Below are positions 24,194-32,224 of a stretch of DNA of 64,000 nt, in pieces. The stretch's first letter is position 1, and each line of letters opens with the position of its first letter. The notes beneath the pieces are model-generated. The model did no database searches. It had not been told where the DNA came from and was given only the letters and a program-made list of their open reading frames with translations. The DNA comes from RGIG9379 sp031553005 (GTDB taxonomy: Bacteria > Bacteroidota > Bacteroidia > Bacteroidales > Paludibacteraceae). The DNA lies in assembly GCA_031553005.1 (NCBI GenBank), contig JAVBMA010000065.1, positions 1 through 64,000 of the forward strand. The letters run 5' to 3'. Position numbers and translations under genes: made by a program.

Positions 24194-25039
24194 TCACCTT
24201 TCACCTTTCAATTCGACTTCCTCCCAGCAGCCATTTTTTATAGCCATCACAGATTTAAACCCGTTTTCCTGCAATAATTTATATATTTCAGGAAAGCCGT
24301 CGGTTATTTTGTCCGGATAGTGGCAATCGGAGTTGACTGTAATTGGAATATTTAATTGGCGTAACCGCTTTAAGTAGCGGACATCGGGAAAAATAATCCC
24401 TTTGTCGTAGAATGATTTGGTATTAATCTCTACAATAATCCCTTTTTCAGCCAGTAATAGAAATGTTTCCTGAATCAGGTCGTCATACCATTTGTCCGAC
24501 ATATTGAATTTCGGTATTTTTCTTCCATTCAGGGCTATTTTGTCCATGTGCCCTATGATGTCAAACCCTCCCGATTCAATCATTTCGCAACTATACAGAT
24601 AAAATGTTTTAGTGGCGGAAAAAATATCTCCCGAAAAAATGGTATCCAATCCTTTTTTGAAAACGTCAAGGCTTCCGTCTATATTCCAAAACTGACCGTC
24701 CTGAAATTGATTCAGATGATGAATCGAACTAATCAGAAAATCCCATTTGCGGCTTTGAATAGCTTCATCCTTCACGCTTGTAATTCCCGGAATATAATCG
24801 ACTTCGAGACCAAGGTAAATCTCTATTTCGGATTTGTATTTTTCCCGTAAGCGTAAAAACTCCTGCCGGTATTCGTCCAAATCTTCACTCTTCATAGACC
24901 AGTTGTTGGGAAATGGGACAGGAGAGTGGCTGGAAATACCGTAGTATTTCAGTTTTTTTGCAATGGCGAATTGGATAAAAGTCTCCATCGAGGCTCTACC
25001 ATCACAAAATGAACAATGACTATGAAAATTACTTTGCAT
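24194..25039 (-). CDS. hisK: Histidinol-phosphatase, PHP family
   Basis: This metal-dependent PHP-type phosphatase is predicted to dephosphorylate histidinol phosphate in histidine synthesis. The metal ligands expected for HisK/HisJ are visible: NFHSHCSFCDG at residues 4-14, GISSHSPVPFP near 40, GLEVDYIPG near 85, SSIHHLN, GHMDKIA and NSDCHYPDK. At 281 residues it has family length. No other his gene is nearby, so histidine specificity is from family similarity only; related members act on other phosphomonoesters. The end KGER-stop comes from the GGTGAAA repeat. Confidence 0.88.
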   Translation of the reverse strand: MQSNFHSHCSFCDGRASMETFIQFAIAKKLKYYGISSHSPVPFPNNWSMKSEDLDEYRQEFLRLREKYKSEIEIYLGLEVDYIPGITSVKDEAIQSRKWDFLISSIHHLNQFQDGQFWNIDGSLDVFKKGLDTIFSGDIFSATKTFYLYSCEMIESGGFDIIGHMDKIALNGRKIPKFNMSDKWYDDLIQETFLLLAEKGIIVEINTKSFYDKGIIFPDVRYLKRLRQLNIPITVNSDCHYPDKITDGFPEIYKLLQENGFKSVMAIKNGCWEEVELKGER

Positions 25040-25162
25040 TATTTTTTATGTACCGAATCGTTTTTTGCCTGCTTTGCAATTCTGAGTAACGTTTGGTTTC
25101 TTTAGAATAGAGTTATTTTAACGAGAGTTTTATATAATAAGTATGTTTTCAAAATTAGTTTA

Positions 25163-25240
25163 TACTATTAAGTAGTTACAAGCTATTAGTTACAAGTTAC
25201 CGGTCTGTTAATGAGGCAACAAACATCTAAATAACATTAT
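25163..25240 (+). repeat. GTTACAAGTTAC-type dispersed repeat, copy 2
   Basis: TTAAGTAGTTACAAGC, TTAGTTACAAGTTACC and the following TCTGTTAATGAGGCAACAAA align with 35503-35605 and, inverted, with 15307-15408. It forms part of the gene-free stretch 25040-25428. Confidence 0.75.
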
Positions 25241-25254
25241 TTAAAAACAATATT

Positions 25255-25419
25255 GTTTAATTAAGCCCTTTCAGGCGATATATACCAGCGTAGGACAACG
25301 TCCTACGATTTGAAAAAGAAATGAACAACGCCCCGTTAGGGCAATATCAGGGAGAATTGTTAATGTTTCCTTTCAGGGCGTTGCCCTGTGCTGGGATATT
25401 AAAGGTTTTCAGCCTTAAC
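25255..25419 (-). repeat. Long dispersed repeat (left member of an inverted pair)
   Basis: On the minus strand this reads GTTAAGGCTGAAAACC, AATATCCCAGCACAGGGCAA, then CGTAGGACGTTGTCCTACGC and CCTGAAAGGGCTTAA. The block at 28998-29196 has the same order in plus orientation, so the two form an inverted pair about 3.6 kb apart enclosing six genes. Internal hairpins are GTAGGACGTTGTCCTAC and GCCCTGAAAGGGC. Confidence 0.85.
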
Positions 25420-25428
25420 TTTCACCTT

Positions 25429-25887
25429 TCACCTTCTTTTGTCAATTTCATCCCCAAGCTTGTCCAACCATTCGCCAAAACGGAGGACAAAATTTTTCGG
25501 TTTCTGTGGGTTACGCATTTTCCTTTGCGGATAATCGTAATTTTCTTCTTCTGGCAATCCTTTTATATTGCGGTATATTTTGCTCCAATCGAGCAATCCT
25601 CCGACATTGCGGTCGTCAATAAACATGTCGGCATTCAGTTTTCGAGGGTCGCTGTTCTCTTCTTCCGGATAGTTTTTGTTGGCGGCATAAAATTCCAGTC
25701 CTCTTTCTCGGCAATACTGGAGCGCATCTTCTAATAAGTCGCCCGTACGAACAGTCCACAGAATAAGCAAGTGATGTTCTTCCTGCTGTATACGCTTCAA
25801 TACGTCGATTGCAAATGGAATCTCTTTTCCGATTTTCGGATATTCGTGTGTGACGATTGTTCCGTCAAAGTCTACTGCAATTATCAT
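25429..25887 (-). CDS. HAD-superfamily hydrolase (BT0820-like)
   Basis: The 152-residue cytosolic protein starts MIIAVDFDGTIVTHEYP, with the HAD nucleophile D6 and D8 in DFDGT. Motif II is in LLILWTVRTGDLLEDAL, and the acidic motif IV is MFIDDRNVGG. It lacks a large cap domain, as in the structurally characterised Bacteroides BT0820 family, whose physiological substrate is unknown to me. It starts 10 bp after the membrane protein gene and so probably belongs to the recR operon. The stop TGA (AGA AGG TGA) lies in the GGTGAAA repeat. Confidence 0.85.
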   Translation of the reverse strand: MIIAVDFDGTIVTHEYPKIGKEIPFAIDVLKRIQQEEHHLLILWTVRTGDLLEDALQYCRERGLEFYAANKNYPEEENSDPRKLNADMFIDDRNVGGLLDWSKIYRNIKGLPEEENYDYPQRKMRNPQKPKNFVLRFGEWLDKLGDEIDKRR

Positions 25888-25897
25888 AATTCAATTA

Positions 25898-26341
25898 TTA
25901 TTCTTTTGATAAAATATTAAAGATTTCCGTTTTGTTTGGCCGGCAAAAAAAGAGAAGAATCATAAAGATAATCCCGCAACAAAAAAGAGAAGAGGTATTC
26001 CGCGTGAAAGAATAGACTGCAATATTGAGCAAAAATGCGATATCTATCACTACTAACCGGATGACAAACCATTTGTGTATGAGGGCTACTCTTTGTTCCG
26101 TCTCGCCGGGCAAAGTTACGGATACTAATTTTTTGTGATACATTTTAAGCGCAAGGGGAATAGAGCATAGCAGCACCAGAATGGCGGTCGATTGAAGGTT
26201 TATACCTGTTTGAGCATCTATGTAATCGTGGGGTATGACCGATAATTGAAGGATTCCCAGCAATACCGACGAAAGGAAAACGCTCCAAAAGAGTATATTC
26301 AGTTGCCGATTTAATTGTATTGTTTTTTCTTCCATCTGCAT
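25898..26341 (-). CDS. Small four-helix membrane protein of unknown function
   Basis: The 147-residue product contains four hydrophobic stretches (ILFWSVFLSSVLLGIL; TAILVLLCSIPLALKMY; LVVIDIAFLLNIAVY; FCCGIIFMILLFF), joined by short basic loops, so it is an inner-membrane protein. No catalytic motif is recognised. Its first ATG directly abuts the recR stop codon (26341/26342), which means the two are co-transcribed and probably translationally coupled. A second ATG two codons later is equally possible. I do not recognise the family. Confidence 0.8.
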   Translation of the reverse strand: MQMEEKTIQLNRQLNILFWSVFLSSVLLGILQLSVIPHDYIDAQTGINLQSTAILVLLCSIPLALKMYHKKLVSVTLPGETEQRVALIHKWFVIRLVVIDIAFLLNIAVYSFTRNTSSLFCCGIIFMILLFFCRPNKTEIFNILSKE

Positions 26342-26971
26342 TTACCTTGTCTTTAATGAATCCTGAAAAGGGGTGCGGTTCAGAATAGAACGGCCTAATG
26401 TAATTTCGTCGGCATATTCCAATTCGTCACCAATGGCAATTCCTCTTGCGATAGTGGTAACGGAGACACCGCTATCTGCTAATTTTTTATATATGTAAAA
26501 GTTGGTTGTATCGCCTTCCATTGTGGGACTGAGTGCCAGAATAACTTCTTTAACCGAGCCCGATTCAACCCTTTCTATTAAGCTTTTTATGTTCAGGTCG
26601 GAGGGCGAAATACCGTCCATCGGCGAAATAATGCCTCCCAGCACATGATAGAGCCCTTTGAATTGCTGCGTATTTTCGACAGACAATACGTCTTTGATGT
26701 TTTCAACAACGCAGATTGAACTTGCATCTCTTCTTTTATCCGAACAAATACGGCATGTATCCGTATCGGATATATTATGGCATACCTGACAGTATTTTAT
26801 CTCTTTCCGTAAAGAAATAAAAGCATTTCCAAAACTTTCAACCTCTTCTTCGCTTTGACGAAGCAGGTATAAAACCAATCGTAATGCGCTTTTTCGTCCG
26901 ATTCCGGGAAGTTTTGCAAATTCATTTACCGCATTTTCCAGTAATGCAGACGAAAACCGGTTCTCACTCAT
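26342..26971 (-). CDS. recR: Recombination mediator protein RecR
   Basis: RecR forms a DNA-clamping ring and, with RecO and RecF, loads RecA during gap repair. The 209-residue product has an N-terminal helix-hairpin-helix (FAKLPGIGRKSALRLVLYLL), a C4 zinc finger (YCQVCHNISDTDTCRICSD), a Toprim domain starting SSICVVENIKDVLSVE with GVSVTTIARGIAIGDELEYAD, and a C-terminal Walker-like stretch. Length and motif order are standard. It heads a three-gene operon with a membrane protein and a HAD hydrolase. Confidence 0.98.
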   Translation of the reverse strand: MSENRFSSALLENAVNEFAKLPGIGRKSALRLVLYLLRQSEEEVESFGNAFISLRKEIKYCQVCHNISDTDTCRICSDKRRDASSICVVENIKDVLSVENTQQFKGLYHVLGGIISPMDGISPSDLNIKSLIERVESGSVKEVILALSPTMEGDTTNFYIYKKLADSGVSVTTIARGIAIGDELEYADEITLGRSILNRTPFQDSLKTR

Positions 26972-27053
26972 TAACTTAACTTTTCTTATTATTTATGCGA
27001 ATATTTTATTTGAAAAATAAAATATATCTTATTCGTATGTTGATAACTTATAA

Positions 27054-27428
27054 TTAATGCGATGCAATTATACTATCTACCACAAAAACACTCATTCCCC
27101 TCCAAGGAAGCGGAGCCAGGTATTCTTTGTAATGTAAATCCAGTTCTTTTCCACTCAGTAGTTCCAATTCCTTGGCAACATTGCGGTCGGCTACCGAGAA
27201 AATAAATTCGTTGGATTGCACCATTCCACCCTGACCACCTTTGAGTCCTGTCTGAATCAGTTTTCCTTCGTATGTTTTAAAGATATAACCTTTATAGACA
27301 ATGTAATTCATTTGTCCGCTTTTTACGCCTTCTCCGAAAACGAAGTAAAAGCGGACGTAGAAAAAGATAGCAAATCCTACAAGCAGGACAATAATCGTTC
27401 CGGTAATCCATTTAGTTTTTGTCGTCAT
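27054..27428 (-). CDS. Conserved single-pass membrane protein, unknown function
   Basis: The 124-residue product has one N-terminal membrane helix (ITGTIIVLLVGFAIFFYVRFYFVF) and a ~95-residue outside domain (GVKSGQMNYIVYKGYIFKTYEGKLIQTG...). The pattern SGxxNYxxYKGYxFKTYEGxLxQ looks like that of a small family common in Bacteroidales that databases sometimes label, without support, as a dehydrogenase. No catalytic residues are evident. It lies 83 bp upstream of recR on the same strand with no terminator between, so co-transcription is possible. Confidence 0.75.
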   Translation of the reverse strand: MTTKTKWITGTIIVLLVGFAIFFYVRFYFVFGEGVKSGQMNYIVYKGYIFKTYEGKLIQTGLKGGQGGMVQSNEFIFSVADRNVAKELELLSGKELDLHYKEYLAPLPWRGMSVFVVDSIIASH

Positions 27429-27546
27429 AGTTTTATTTGTTTTGTTTTCTAAAATCTTTTCGTAAAGACTTTAAAAAGTGAGGTTTAATATTTTATATAT
27501 TTAAAATTTTTATGTTCTGACTTTTAGAATAAGCGTTTTAAAGTAT

Positions 27547-27993
27547 TCACAATACACATTCCGGGATTTCTTCCAAAAAGGTATAACGCTGGTTATTGTA
27601 ATCTATTTGGCAACAGTAGTGCTCTATTCCGTTCGAAACAATCACGTAATTTACTTTTAAAGCAAAATTGTACATGGCAATTTGGTCGAATGTCTCCTGT
27701 GTTATACAAACATGGGGAGCTTTATACTCTATAATCATTTCCGGAAGCCCTTCTTTGTTATAAATAACGGTGTCACAACGTTTTCTCATCCGGTTAATTT
27801 CTACCATTGCTTCGTTAACGATAAGGGATGCCGGGTATTTCTTTTCAGATATCAAAAATTCAACCAGATGTTGCCGTACCCATTCTTCGGGAGTCAAAGC
27901 CACGTATTTTTTCCGGCACCGGTCGAAAATCACCTTTTTTCCCTCTATTTCTTTTACTTTAAATGAGTATTTCGGCAAATTAAGTTCTAACAT
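27547..27993 (-). CDS. Type I restriction R-like N-terminal domain protein (HSDR_N_2)
   Basis: The 148-residue cytosolic protein contains a PD-(D/E)xK-like nuclease core: CDTVIYNKEGLPEMIIEYKAP supplies D-x(n)-E-x-K in the order seen in HsdR N-terminal domains. No helicase or methylase partner is nearby, and in Bacteroidota such stand-alone HSDR_N_2 proteins are widespread and uncharacterised. Start ATG 27993 (MLELNLPKYSF) is chosen because TACTTTTG at 28015-28022 (minus) is a fitting -7 box; a longer frame would overlap it. It is not evidence for a complete restriction system. Confidence 0.8.
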   Translation of the reverse strand: MLELNLPKYSFKVKEIEGKKVIFDRCRKKYVALTPEEWVRQHLVEFLISEKKYPASLIVNEAMVEINRMRKRCDTVIYNKEGLPEMIIEYKAPHVCITQETFDQIAMYNFALKVNYVIVSNGIEHYCCQIDYNNQRYTFLEEIPECVL

Positions 27994-28014
27994 TTTGCTA
28001 TCTTTGTAGAAATA

Positions 28015-28022
28015 CAAAAGTA
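28015..28022 (-). promoter_or_regulatory. -7 promoter element of the HSDR_N_2 gene
   Basis: TACTTTTG on the minus strand, 21 bp before the chosen ATG at 27993. No -33 TTG at the usual spacing. Confidence 0.5.
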
Positions 28023-28155
28023 TAAAATTCGGGACGAAAATAGTTCTTTTATCTATATTAAATTGAGAAAAAAACCGTTTTTAATAGTAGGTGTCCGGAT
28101 TTTCAGAGTACTCATAGATAATAGTGTATCGGATACCTGAAAAATATTGTAAAGG

Positions 28156-28929
28156 ATGAAAACAAAAAAAGAGATTGTAGAAAATTGGTTGCCGAGATAT
28201 ACCAAACGCCCGTTGGCGGATTTCACCAAATACATTTTGCTGACTAATTTCAATAATTACATAGAAATGTTTGCCAAGCAGTATAATGCTCCCATATACG
28301 GTAAAGACGGGAATATGTGCAGTGTATCGGCAAACGGGATTACTATGATTAATTTTGGAATGGGTAGTGCAAATGCGGCTATTATAATGGATTTGTTGAG
28401 TGCTATCCAACCGAAAGCAGTTGTTTTTCTCGGAAAATGCGGAGGGTTGAAGTCGAATAATTCGTTAGGCGATTTTATTTTGCCTTCGGCTGCCATTCGT
28501 GGCGATGGGACTTCTAATGATTACCTGCCACCCGAAGTTCCTGCCTTGCCCGCTTTTTTTATTCAAAGAGCCTTGTCTTCCAATTTGCGTAATTTAGGAC
28601 ATGACTATTCGTCGGGGGTGGTTTATACTACCAACCGGAGGGTTTGGGAGCATGACCTGGAGTTTAAGCGATTTCTGAAAAAGACCCGCTCTATGGCGGT
28701 GGATATGGAGACTGCTACTCTTTTCACTGTGGGATATGCCAATTATATTCCGATTGGGGCTCTCTTGTTAGTTTCAGACCAGCCCATGATTTCGACAGGA
28801 GTAAAAACGGAGGAGAGTGATAAGTTGGTAACGAAGAATTTCGTAAAAGACCATATTCAGGTTGGAATAAAGACGTTAGAAACAATTATGAACAACGGCA
28901 CTCCTATGAGGCATTTGAAAATAGAGTAA
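28156..28929 (+). CDS. amn: AMP nucleosidase
   Basis: This cytosolic enzyme splits AMP into adenine and ribose-5-phosphate in purine salvage. The 257-residue product is the short Bacteroidota form lacking the N-terminal regulatory domain of the E. coli enzyme. The phosphorylase-like motifs are GMGSANAAIIMDLL, VVFLGKCGGLKS, and the catalytic region SMAVDMETATLFTVGY with a conserved M-E-T and Asp in LLVSDQPMIS. AAAGG precedes the ATG by 1-2 bp. It is monocistronic; a repeat cluster follows. Confidence 0.93.
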   Translation: MKTKKEIVENWLPRYTKRPLADFTKYILLTNFNNYIEMFAKQYNAPIYGKDGNMCSVSANGITMINFGMGSANAAIIMDLLSAIQPKAVVFLGKCGGLKSNNSLGDFILPSAAIRGDGTSNDYLPPEVPALPAFFIQRALSSNLRNLGHDYSSGVVYTTNRRVWEHDLEFKRFLKKTRSMAVDMETATLFTVGYANYIPIGALLLVSDQPMISTGVKTEESDKLVTKNFVKDHIQVGIKTLETIMNNGTPMRHLKIE

Positions 28930-28997
28930 CCTCACTTTCCCGGAGAGAGTCGAAAGTTTTCTGGTATTGATTTAAGTTTATAGATCAATGTCGTTTA

Positions 28998-29196
28998 GTT
29001 AAGGCTGAAAGCCTTTAATATCCCAGCCCAGGGCAACGCCCTGTGTATTGGTAACGGTATTAACAGTGCCCTGAAAGGGCAATATCAAGGTGCAAATTGT
29101 TAATATTGCCCTTTCAGGGTGCTGTTGATTTGTTTTTCAAATCGTAGGACGTTGTCCTACGCTGGTATATGTCGCCCTTTCAGGGCTTAACAAAAC
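28998..29196 (+). repeat. Long dispersed repeat (right member of an inverted pair)
   Basis: Starts GTTAAGGCTGAAAGCC, contains AATATCCCAGCCCAGGGCAA, GCCCTGAAAGGGCAATATC, GTAGGACGTTGTCCTACGC and ends GCCCTTTCAGGGCTTAA. Homologous to the minus strand of 25255-25419 but about 35 bp longer in its centre. It occupies part of the gene-free stretch 28930-29566, together with a CGTTTGCGC-word segment at 29220-29330 similar to one near 45780. Confidence 0.85.
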
Positions 29197-29404
29197 GACA
29201 TTCGTTTATAAATTGTAACTTCTTATCATTGAATTGAAAACTTTGCGTCTTTCCGTATTTCGTGACTTCTCGTTAAACAGGAAAAGCGTTTGCGCTTAAT
29301 TTTAAAATGCAAAGTAGCAAAGCATTTTCGAAACATTTTCTTCGGCGTTCAATATGATTTTCTATAAAAGTATAGAAAATATAGAAATGGAAAATTTTCT
29401 ATAT

Positions 29405-29529
29405 TGGTAAGATTTAATGATATATTTAGACAAGTTGACAAGTAAACAAGAATAAGAATGACTTGTTTACTTTGTCTACTCGTCAACTTGTTTACTAAAA
29501 ACATAACAATAAATTCTTTATAAAACTTA
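29405..29529 (+). repeat. AGTAAACAAG-word repeat in the holA leader
   Basis: The block begins GTAAGATTTAATGATATATT and ends ACATAACAATAAATTCTTTA, with reiterated GTTTACT/AGTAAAC and GTCTACT words between. The minus strand of 46732-46856, directly before kdsB, carries the same block with a few internal changes. Both copies lie just upstream of a gene and in the same orientation relative to it. Confidence 0.88.
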
Positions 29530-29530
29530 A

Positions 29531-29538
29531 TATATTTG
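29531..29538 (+). promoter_or_regulatory. -7 promoter element of holA
   Basis: TATATTTG lies 37 bp before the holA ATG, immediately after the repeat at 29405-29529, which therefore supplies the -33 region. Confidence 0.55.
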
Positions 29539-29575
29539 CATTAGTACTTAACTTTGCAATTCATAATTGAGATTA

Positions 29576-30592
29576 ATGGCAAAGCAGACAAATGATTTCC
29601 AAAGTATCCTCTTGGATTTGAAGCAGAAAAACTACAAACCTGTTTATTTCCTGATGGGAGAAGAGCCTTATTATATAGATATACTCAGCGACTATATACT
29701 GAACAATGTGTTGGACGAATCGGAAAAGGAGTTCAACCAGATGGTTCTGTATGGAAATGATGTGGATATTAAGACTGTGATTAATGCTGCAAAGCGTTTC
29801 CCTATGATGTCTCCCTATCAGGTCGTTGTGGTGAAAGAGGCACAGAATATCAGCAATCTGGACGACCTGTCGTTTTATCTTCAAAATCCCCAGCCTTCGA
29901 CGATTCTGGTCTTTTGCTACAAATACAAAAAAATAGACGGGCGGAAAAAATATGCTTCCGAGATAGATAAGATAGGAGTTCTTTTCGAATCGAAGAAAAT
30001 GTATGATAATCAGGTTCCTGCATTTATTACAGGCTACCTGAAAGATAAAGGCGTAGGTATTGAGCCGAAAGCGACCCAGATTCTTGCCGATTATTTGGGC
30101 ACTAATCTTGGAAATATTGTAAACGAACTGGATAAGCTCGTGATTGGCAAGCCTGCGGCAATGAGTGCTATAACGCCCGAACTGGTAGAAAAAAACGTAG
30201 GGATAAGCAAAGACTTCAATAATTTTGAGTTGTTGAACGCTTTAACTACAAAAAATATTTTTAAGGCAAATCAGATTGTATTTTATTTCGAACAAAATCC
30301 TAAAAACAACCCGTTGGTATTAACCCTGACGGTTCTTTATAATTTCTTTTCCAACCTGATGGTTTATTATTATCTTCCGGACAAAAGCCAAGGTTCCGTT
30401 GCAAGGGATTTGGGCGTAAATCCTTACTTTGTAAAGGATTATCAGGCGGCAGCACGGAATTTTAATGGTTGGAAAACGATGGAGATTATCTCTCTTCTGA
30501 GAACGTATGACGCAAAGTCGAAAGGTGTAGGCAATGCTTCCGCTTCGGACGGAGAGTTATTAAAAGAGTTGGTTTATAAAATATTACATTAA
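29576..30592 (+). CDS. holA: DNA polymerase III delta subunit
   Basis: Delta is the clamp-loader wrench that opens the beta sliding clamp. The product of 338 residues, starting MAKQTNDFQSILLDLKQKNY, has PVYFLMGEEPYYIDILSDYI at the N-terminus (the P-x-Y-x-x-x-G-x-E/D-x-x-L signature) and the domain III region NFELLNALTTKNIFKANQIV. ATG 29576 is used; a TTG three codons earlier has no support. dnaX (gamma/tau), its clamp-loader partner, is at 53.7-55.4 kb. The reading frame ends immediately before GGTGAAA-type repeats. Confidence 0.94.
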   Translation: MAKQTNDFQSILLDLKQKNYKPVYFLMGEEPYYIDILSDYILNNVLDESEKEFNQMVLYGNDVDIKTVINAAKRFPMMSPYQVVVVKEAQNISNLDDLSFYLQNPQPSTILVFCYKYKKIDGRKKYASEIDKIGVLFESKKMYDNQVPAFITGYLKDKGVGIEPKATQILADYLGTNLGNIVNELDKLVIGKPAAMSAITPELVEKNVGISKDFNNFELLNALTTKNIFKANQIVFYFEQNPKNNPLVLTLTVLYNFFSNLMVYYYLPDKSQGSVARDLGVNPYFVKDYQAAARNFNGWKTMEIISLLRTYDAKSKGVGNASASDGELLKELVYKILH

Positions 30593-30701
30593 GTTGAAAG
30601 CTGAAAAGTGAAAGGTAAAAGTTTGAGGACTTATTTTATCCATTCGGCTTGAGAACATCTAATTATTTTGGATAAAAATTTAAAACAGTTTCTTATTATT
30701 T

Positions 30702-31298
30702 ATGGAAATAAAATCAGCAGAATTCGTTATAAGCAGCCCGACAGTAAGTAAGTGTCCCGAGACTGAATTGCCCGAATATGCATTTATCGGGCGTTCGAAT
30801 GTGGGAAAATCGTCATTGATTAATATGCTGACCGCCAACAAAAAATTGGCGATGACCTCTTCCAAACCTGGAAAAACATTACTTATAAATCATTTTTTGG
30901 TAAATGGAAATTGGTTTCTTGTCGACCTGCCCGGATATGGATATGCCCGTATAGGCAAGTCGGGACGCGAGAGGCTGGAGAAGATGATTCAAGGATATAT
31001 TCTTCAACGTGAGAATCTTATAAACCTTTTTGTTTTGATTGACTCGCGTTTGGAACCGCAGCAGATAGATTTGGATTTCTTTGATTTTTTGGGAGCCAAT
31101 GGAATTCCTTTTTCCATTGTTTTTACGAAAACGGATAAGCTCTCTCATTCAAAGTTAAATGAAAACTTAAAAAAATACAGGGATAAGTTGTTTGAGCAAT
31201 GGGAGGAACTGCCTCCGATTTTCATATCGTCGTCTGAAACTAAACTGGGAAGGGATGAACTGTTGAGTTATATTGGAAGTATTAATCAAACACTCTAA
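30702..31298 (+). CDS. ysxC: Ribosome biogenesis GTPase YsxC/EngB
   Basis: This cytosolic GTPase is needed for assembly of the large ribosomal subunit. The 198-residue product has G1 GRSNVGKSS, a switch I TSSKPGKTLLINHF, G3 DLPGYGYAR, G4 FTKTDKLS and G5 SSET, with usual spacing. It heads a compact plus-strand run: acyltransferase 6 bp later, glycosyltransferase, exosortase-like protein. The cell-envelope genes probably share its promoter or read-through; a functional link to ribosomes is not implied. Confidence 0.97.
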   Translation: MEIKSAEFVISSPTVSKCPETELPEYAFIGRSNVGKSSLINMLTANKKLAMTSSKPGKTLLINHFLVNGNWFLVDLPGYGYARIGKSGRERLEKMIQGYILQRENLINLFVLIDSRLEPQQIDLDFFDFLGANGIPFSIVFTKTDKLSHSKLNENLKKYRDKLFEQWEELPPIFISSSETKLGRDELLSYIGSINQTL

Positions 31299-31304
31299 AA
31301 GACA

Positions 31305-32186
31305 ATGTCAGCTGTATTATATTACCTTTTTTACGTTGTGGTCTGGACGTTAGCCTGGTTGCCGCTCCGTGTCCTGTATCTGCTTTCCGGTGTAATCTAT
31401 TTTTTTATCTACTATGTGGTCGGATACAGAAAGAAAATAGTGAGGCGTAACCTTGCTAATTCGTTTCCCGAAAAAACTAAAAAAGAATTAAGAAAGATTG
31501 AGAAGGAGTATTATTCCCATTTTGCTGATACTACTATCGAAACATTAAAATTGTTGCACATGTCTGACGAGGAGATGCGCAAGAGAATGTATTTCAGCAA
31601 TCCTGAAGAGATGGGACGTTTTTTTGACAGGAATCAGAGTGTTATCATATTATTGGGGCATTATGGTAATTGGGAGTGGATTACTTCTATTTACATGTAC
31701 TATTCGGGAATTGTCGGCGGAGAGCTTTACCGTCCTTTAAAAAATAAGTATTTCGACAACTTTTTTCTTAATCTGAGAAGTCGTTTTGGAACCATAAATA
31801 TACCGAAGAATGATGCATTCCGTGCAATTGTAAAACTTCGCAGGGAGGGAAAGGTTTTCGGCCTCGGATTTATTTCCGACCAGACGCCTTCGAGCAACAA
31901 TTTGCATTACTGGGCTAACTTTTTAAATCAGGATACTCCTTTTTTAAACGGGCCCGAGCGGATTGCCCGTCAGGCAGGGTATGCTGTTGTCTATTTGGAT
32001 GTCCAAAAAAAGAGCAGGGGACATTATACTTGTGATATTATTACTGTTTCTGAAAATGCAAAAGAGAGTGCTGAGAATGAGATTACTGATAAGTATGTGG
32101 AGCTTTTCGAAAGGACAATCCGAAGAAATCCTGCTTATTGGCTTTGGTCTCATAACCGGTGGAAACATAAGAGAGGTGAAAGGTGA
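31305..32186 (+). CDS. Lipid A-type lysophospholipid acyltransferase (LpxL/HtrB family)
   Basis: This inner-membrane enzyme would add a secondary acyl chain to a lipid A precursor or related glycolipid. The 293-residue product has an N-terminal helix (LPLRVLYLLSGVIYFFIYYVVGY) and the catalytic H-x-x-x-x-E in LLGHYGNWEW near residue 120, then GLGFISDQTPSSNN and FLNGPERIARQAGYAVVY. These are conserved in LpxL. The last residues HKRGER and the TGA stop lie in the GGTGAAA repeat. The gene starts 6 bp after ysxC. Acyl specificity is unknown. Confidence 0.9.
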   Translation: MSAVLYYLFYVVVWTLAWLPLRVLYLLSGVIYFFIYYVVGYRKKIVRRNLANSFPEKTKKELRKIEKEYYSHFADTTIETLKLLHMSDEEMRKRMYFSNPEEMGRFFDRNQSVIILLGHYGNWEWITSIYMYYSGIVGGELYRPLKNKYFDNFFLNLRSRFGTINIPKNDAFRAIVKLRREGKVFGLGFISDQTPSSNNLHYWANFLNQDTPFLNGPERIARQAGYAVVYLDVQKKSRGHYTCDIITVSENAKESAENEITDKYVELFERTIRRNPAYWLWSHNRWKHKRGER

Positions 32187-32220
32187 GAGTTGAAAAGTGA
32201 AAATTGAAAAGTGAAAGTTT
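32172..32220 (+). repeat. GGTGAAA-type dispersed repeat (representative locus)
   Basis: Copies of GAAAGGTGA, GTTGAAAAGTGAAAA and TTGAAAAGTGAAAG run from the acyltransferase stop codon to the next gene. Other loci of the family: 4048-4128, 11131-11156, 11445-11515, 11575-11662, 17996-18032, 19354-19376, 24187-24210, 25418-25438, 30592-30622, 33795-33836, 34695-34758, 42168-42202, 43188-43217, 48685-48732, 57765-57797 and 63446-63484. All start at or within a gene's 3' end. Confidence 0.92.
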
Positions 32221-32224
32221 TGGG

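Noticed and set aside
27547..27993. A restriction-modification system
   Set aside because: Only an HsdR-type N-terminal domain is present; no HsdM, HsdS or helicase is near, and such solo genes are ordinary in Bacteroidota.
27682..28009. Two frames antisense to the HSDR_N_2 gene
   Set aside because: Overlap with a recognised protein family on the other strand; no initiation signal.
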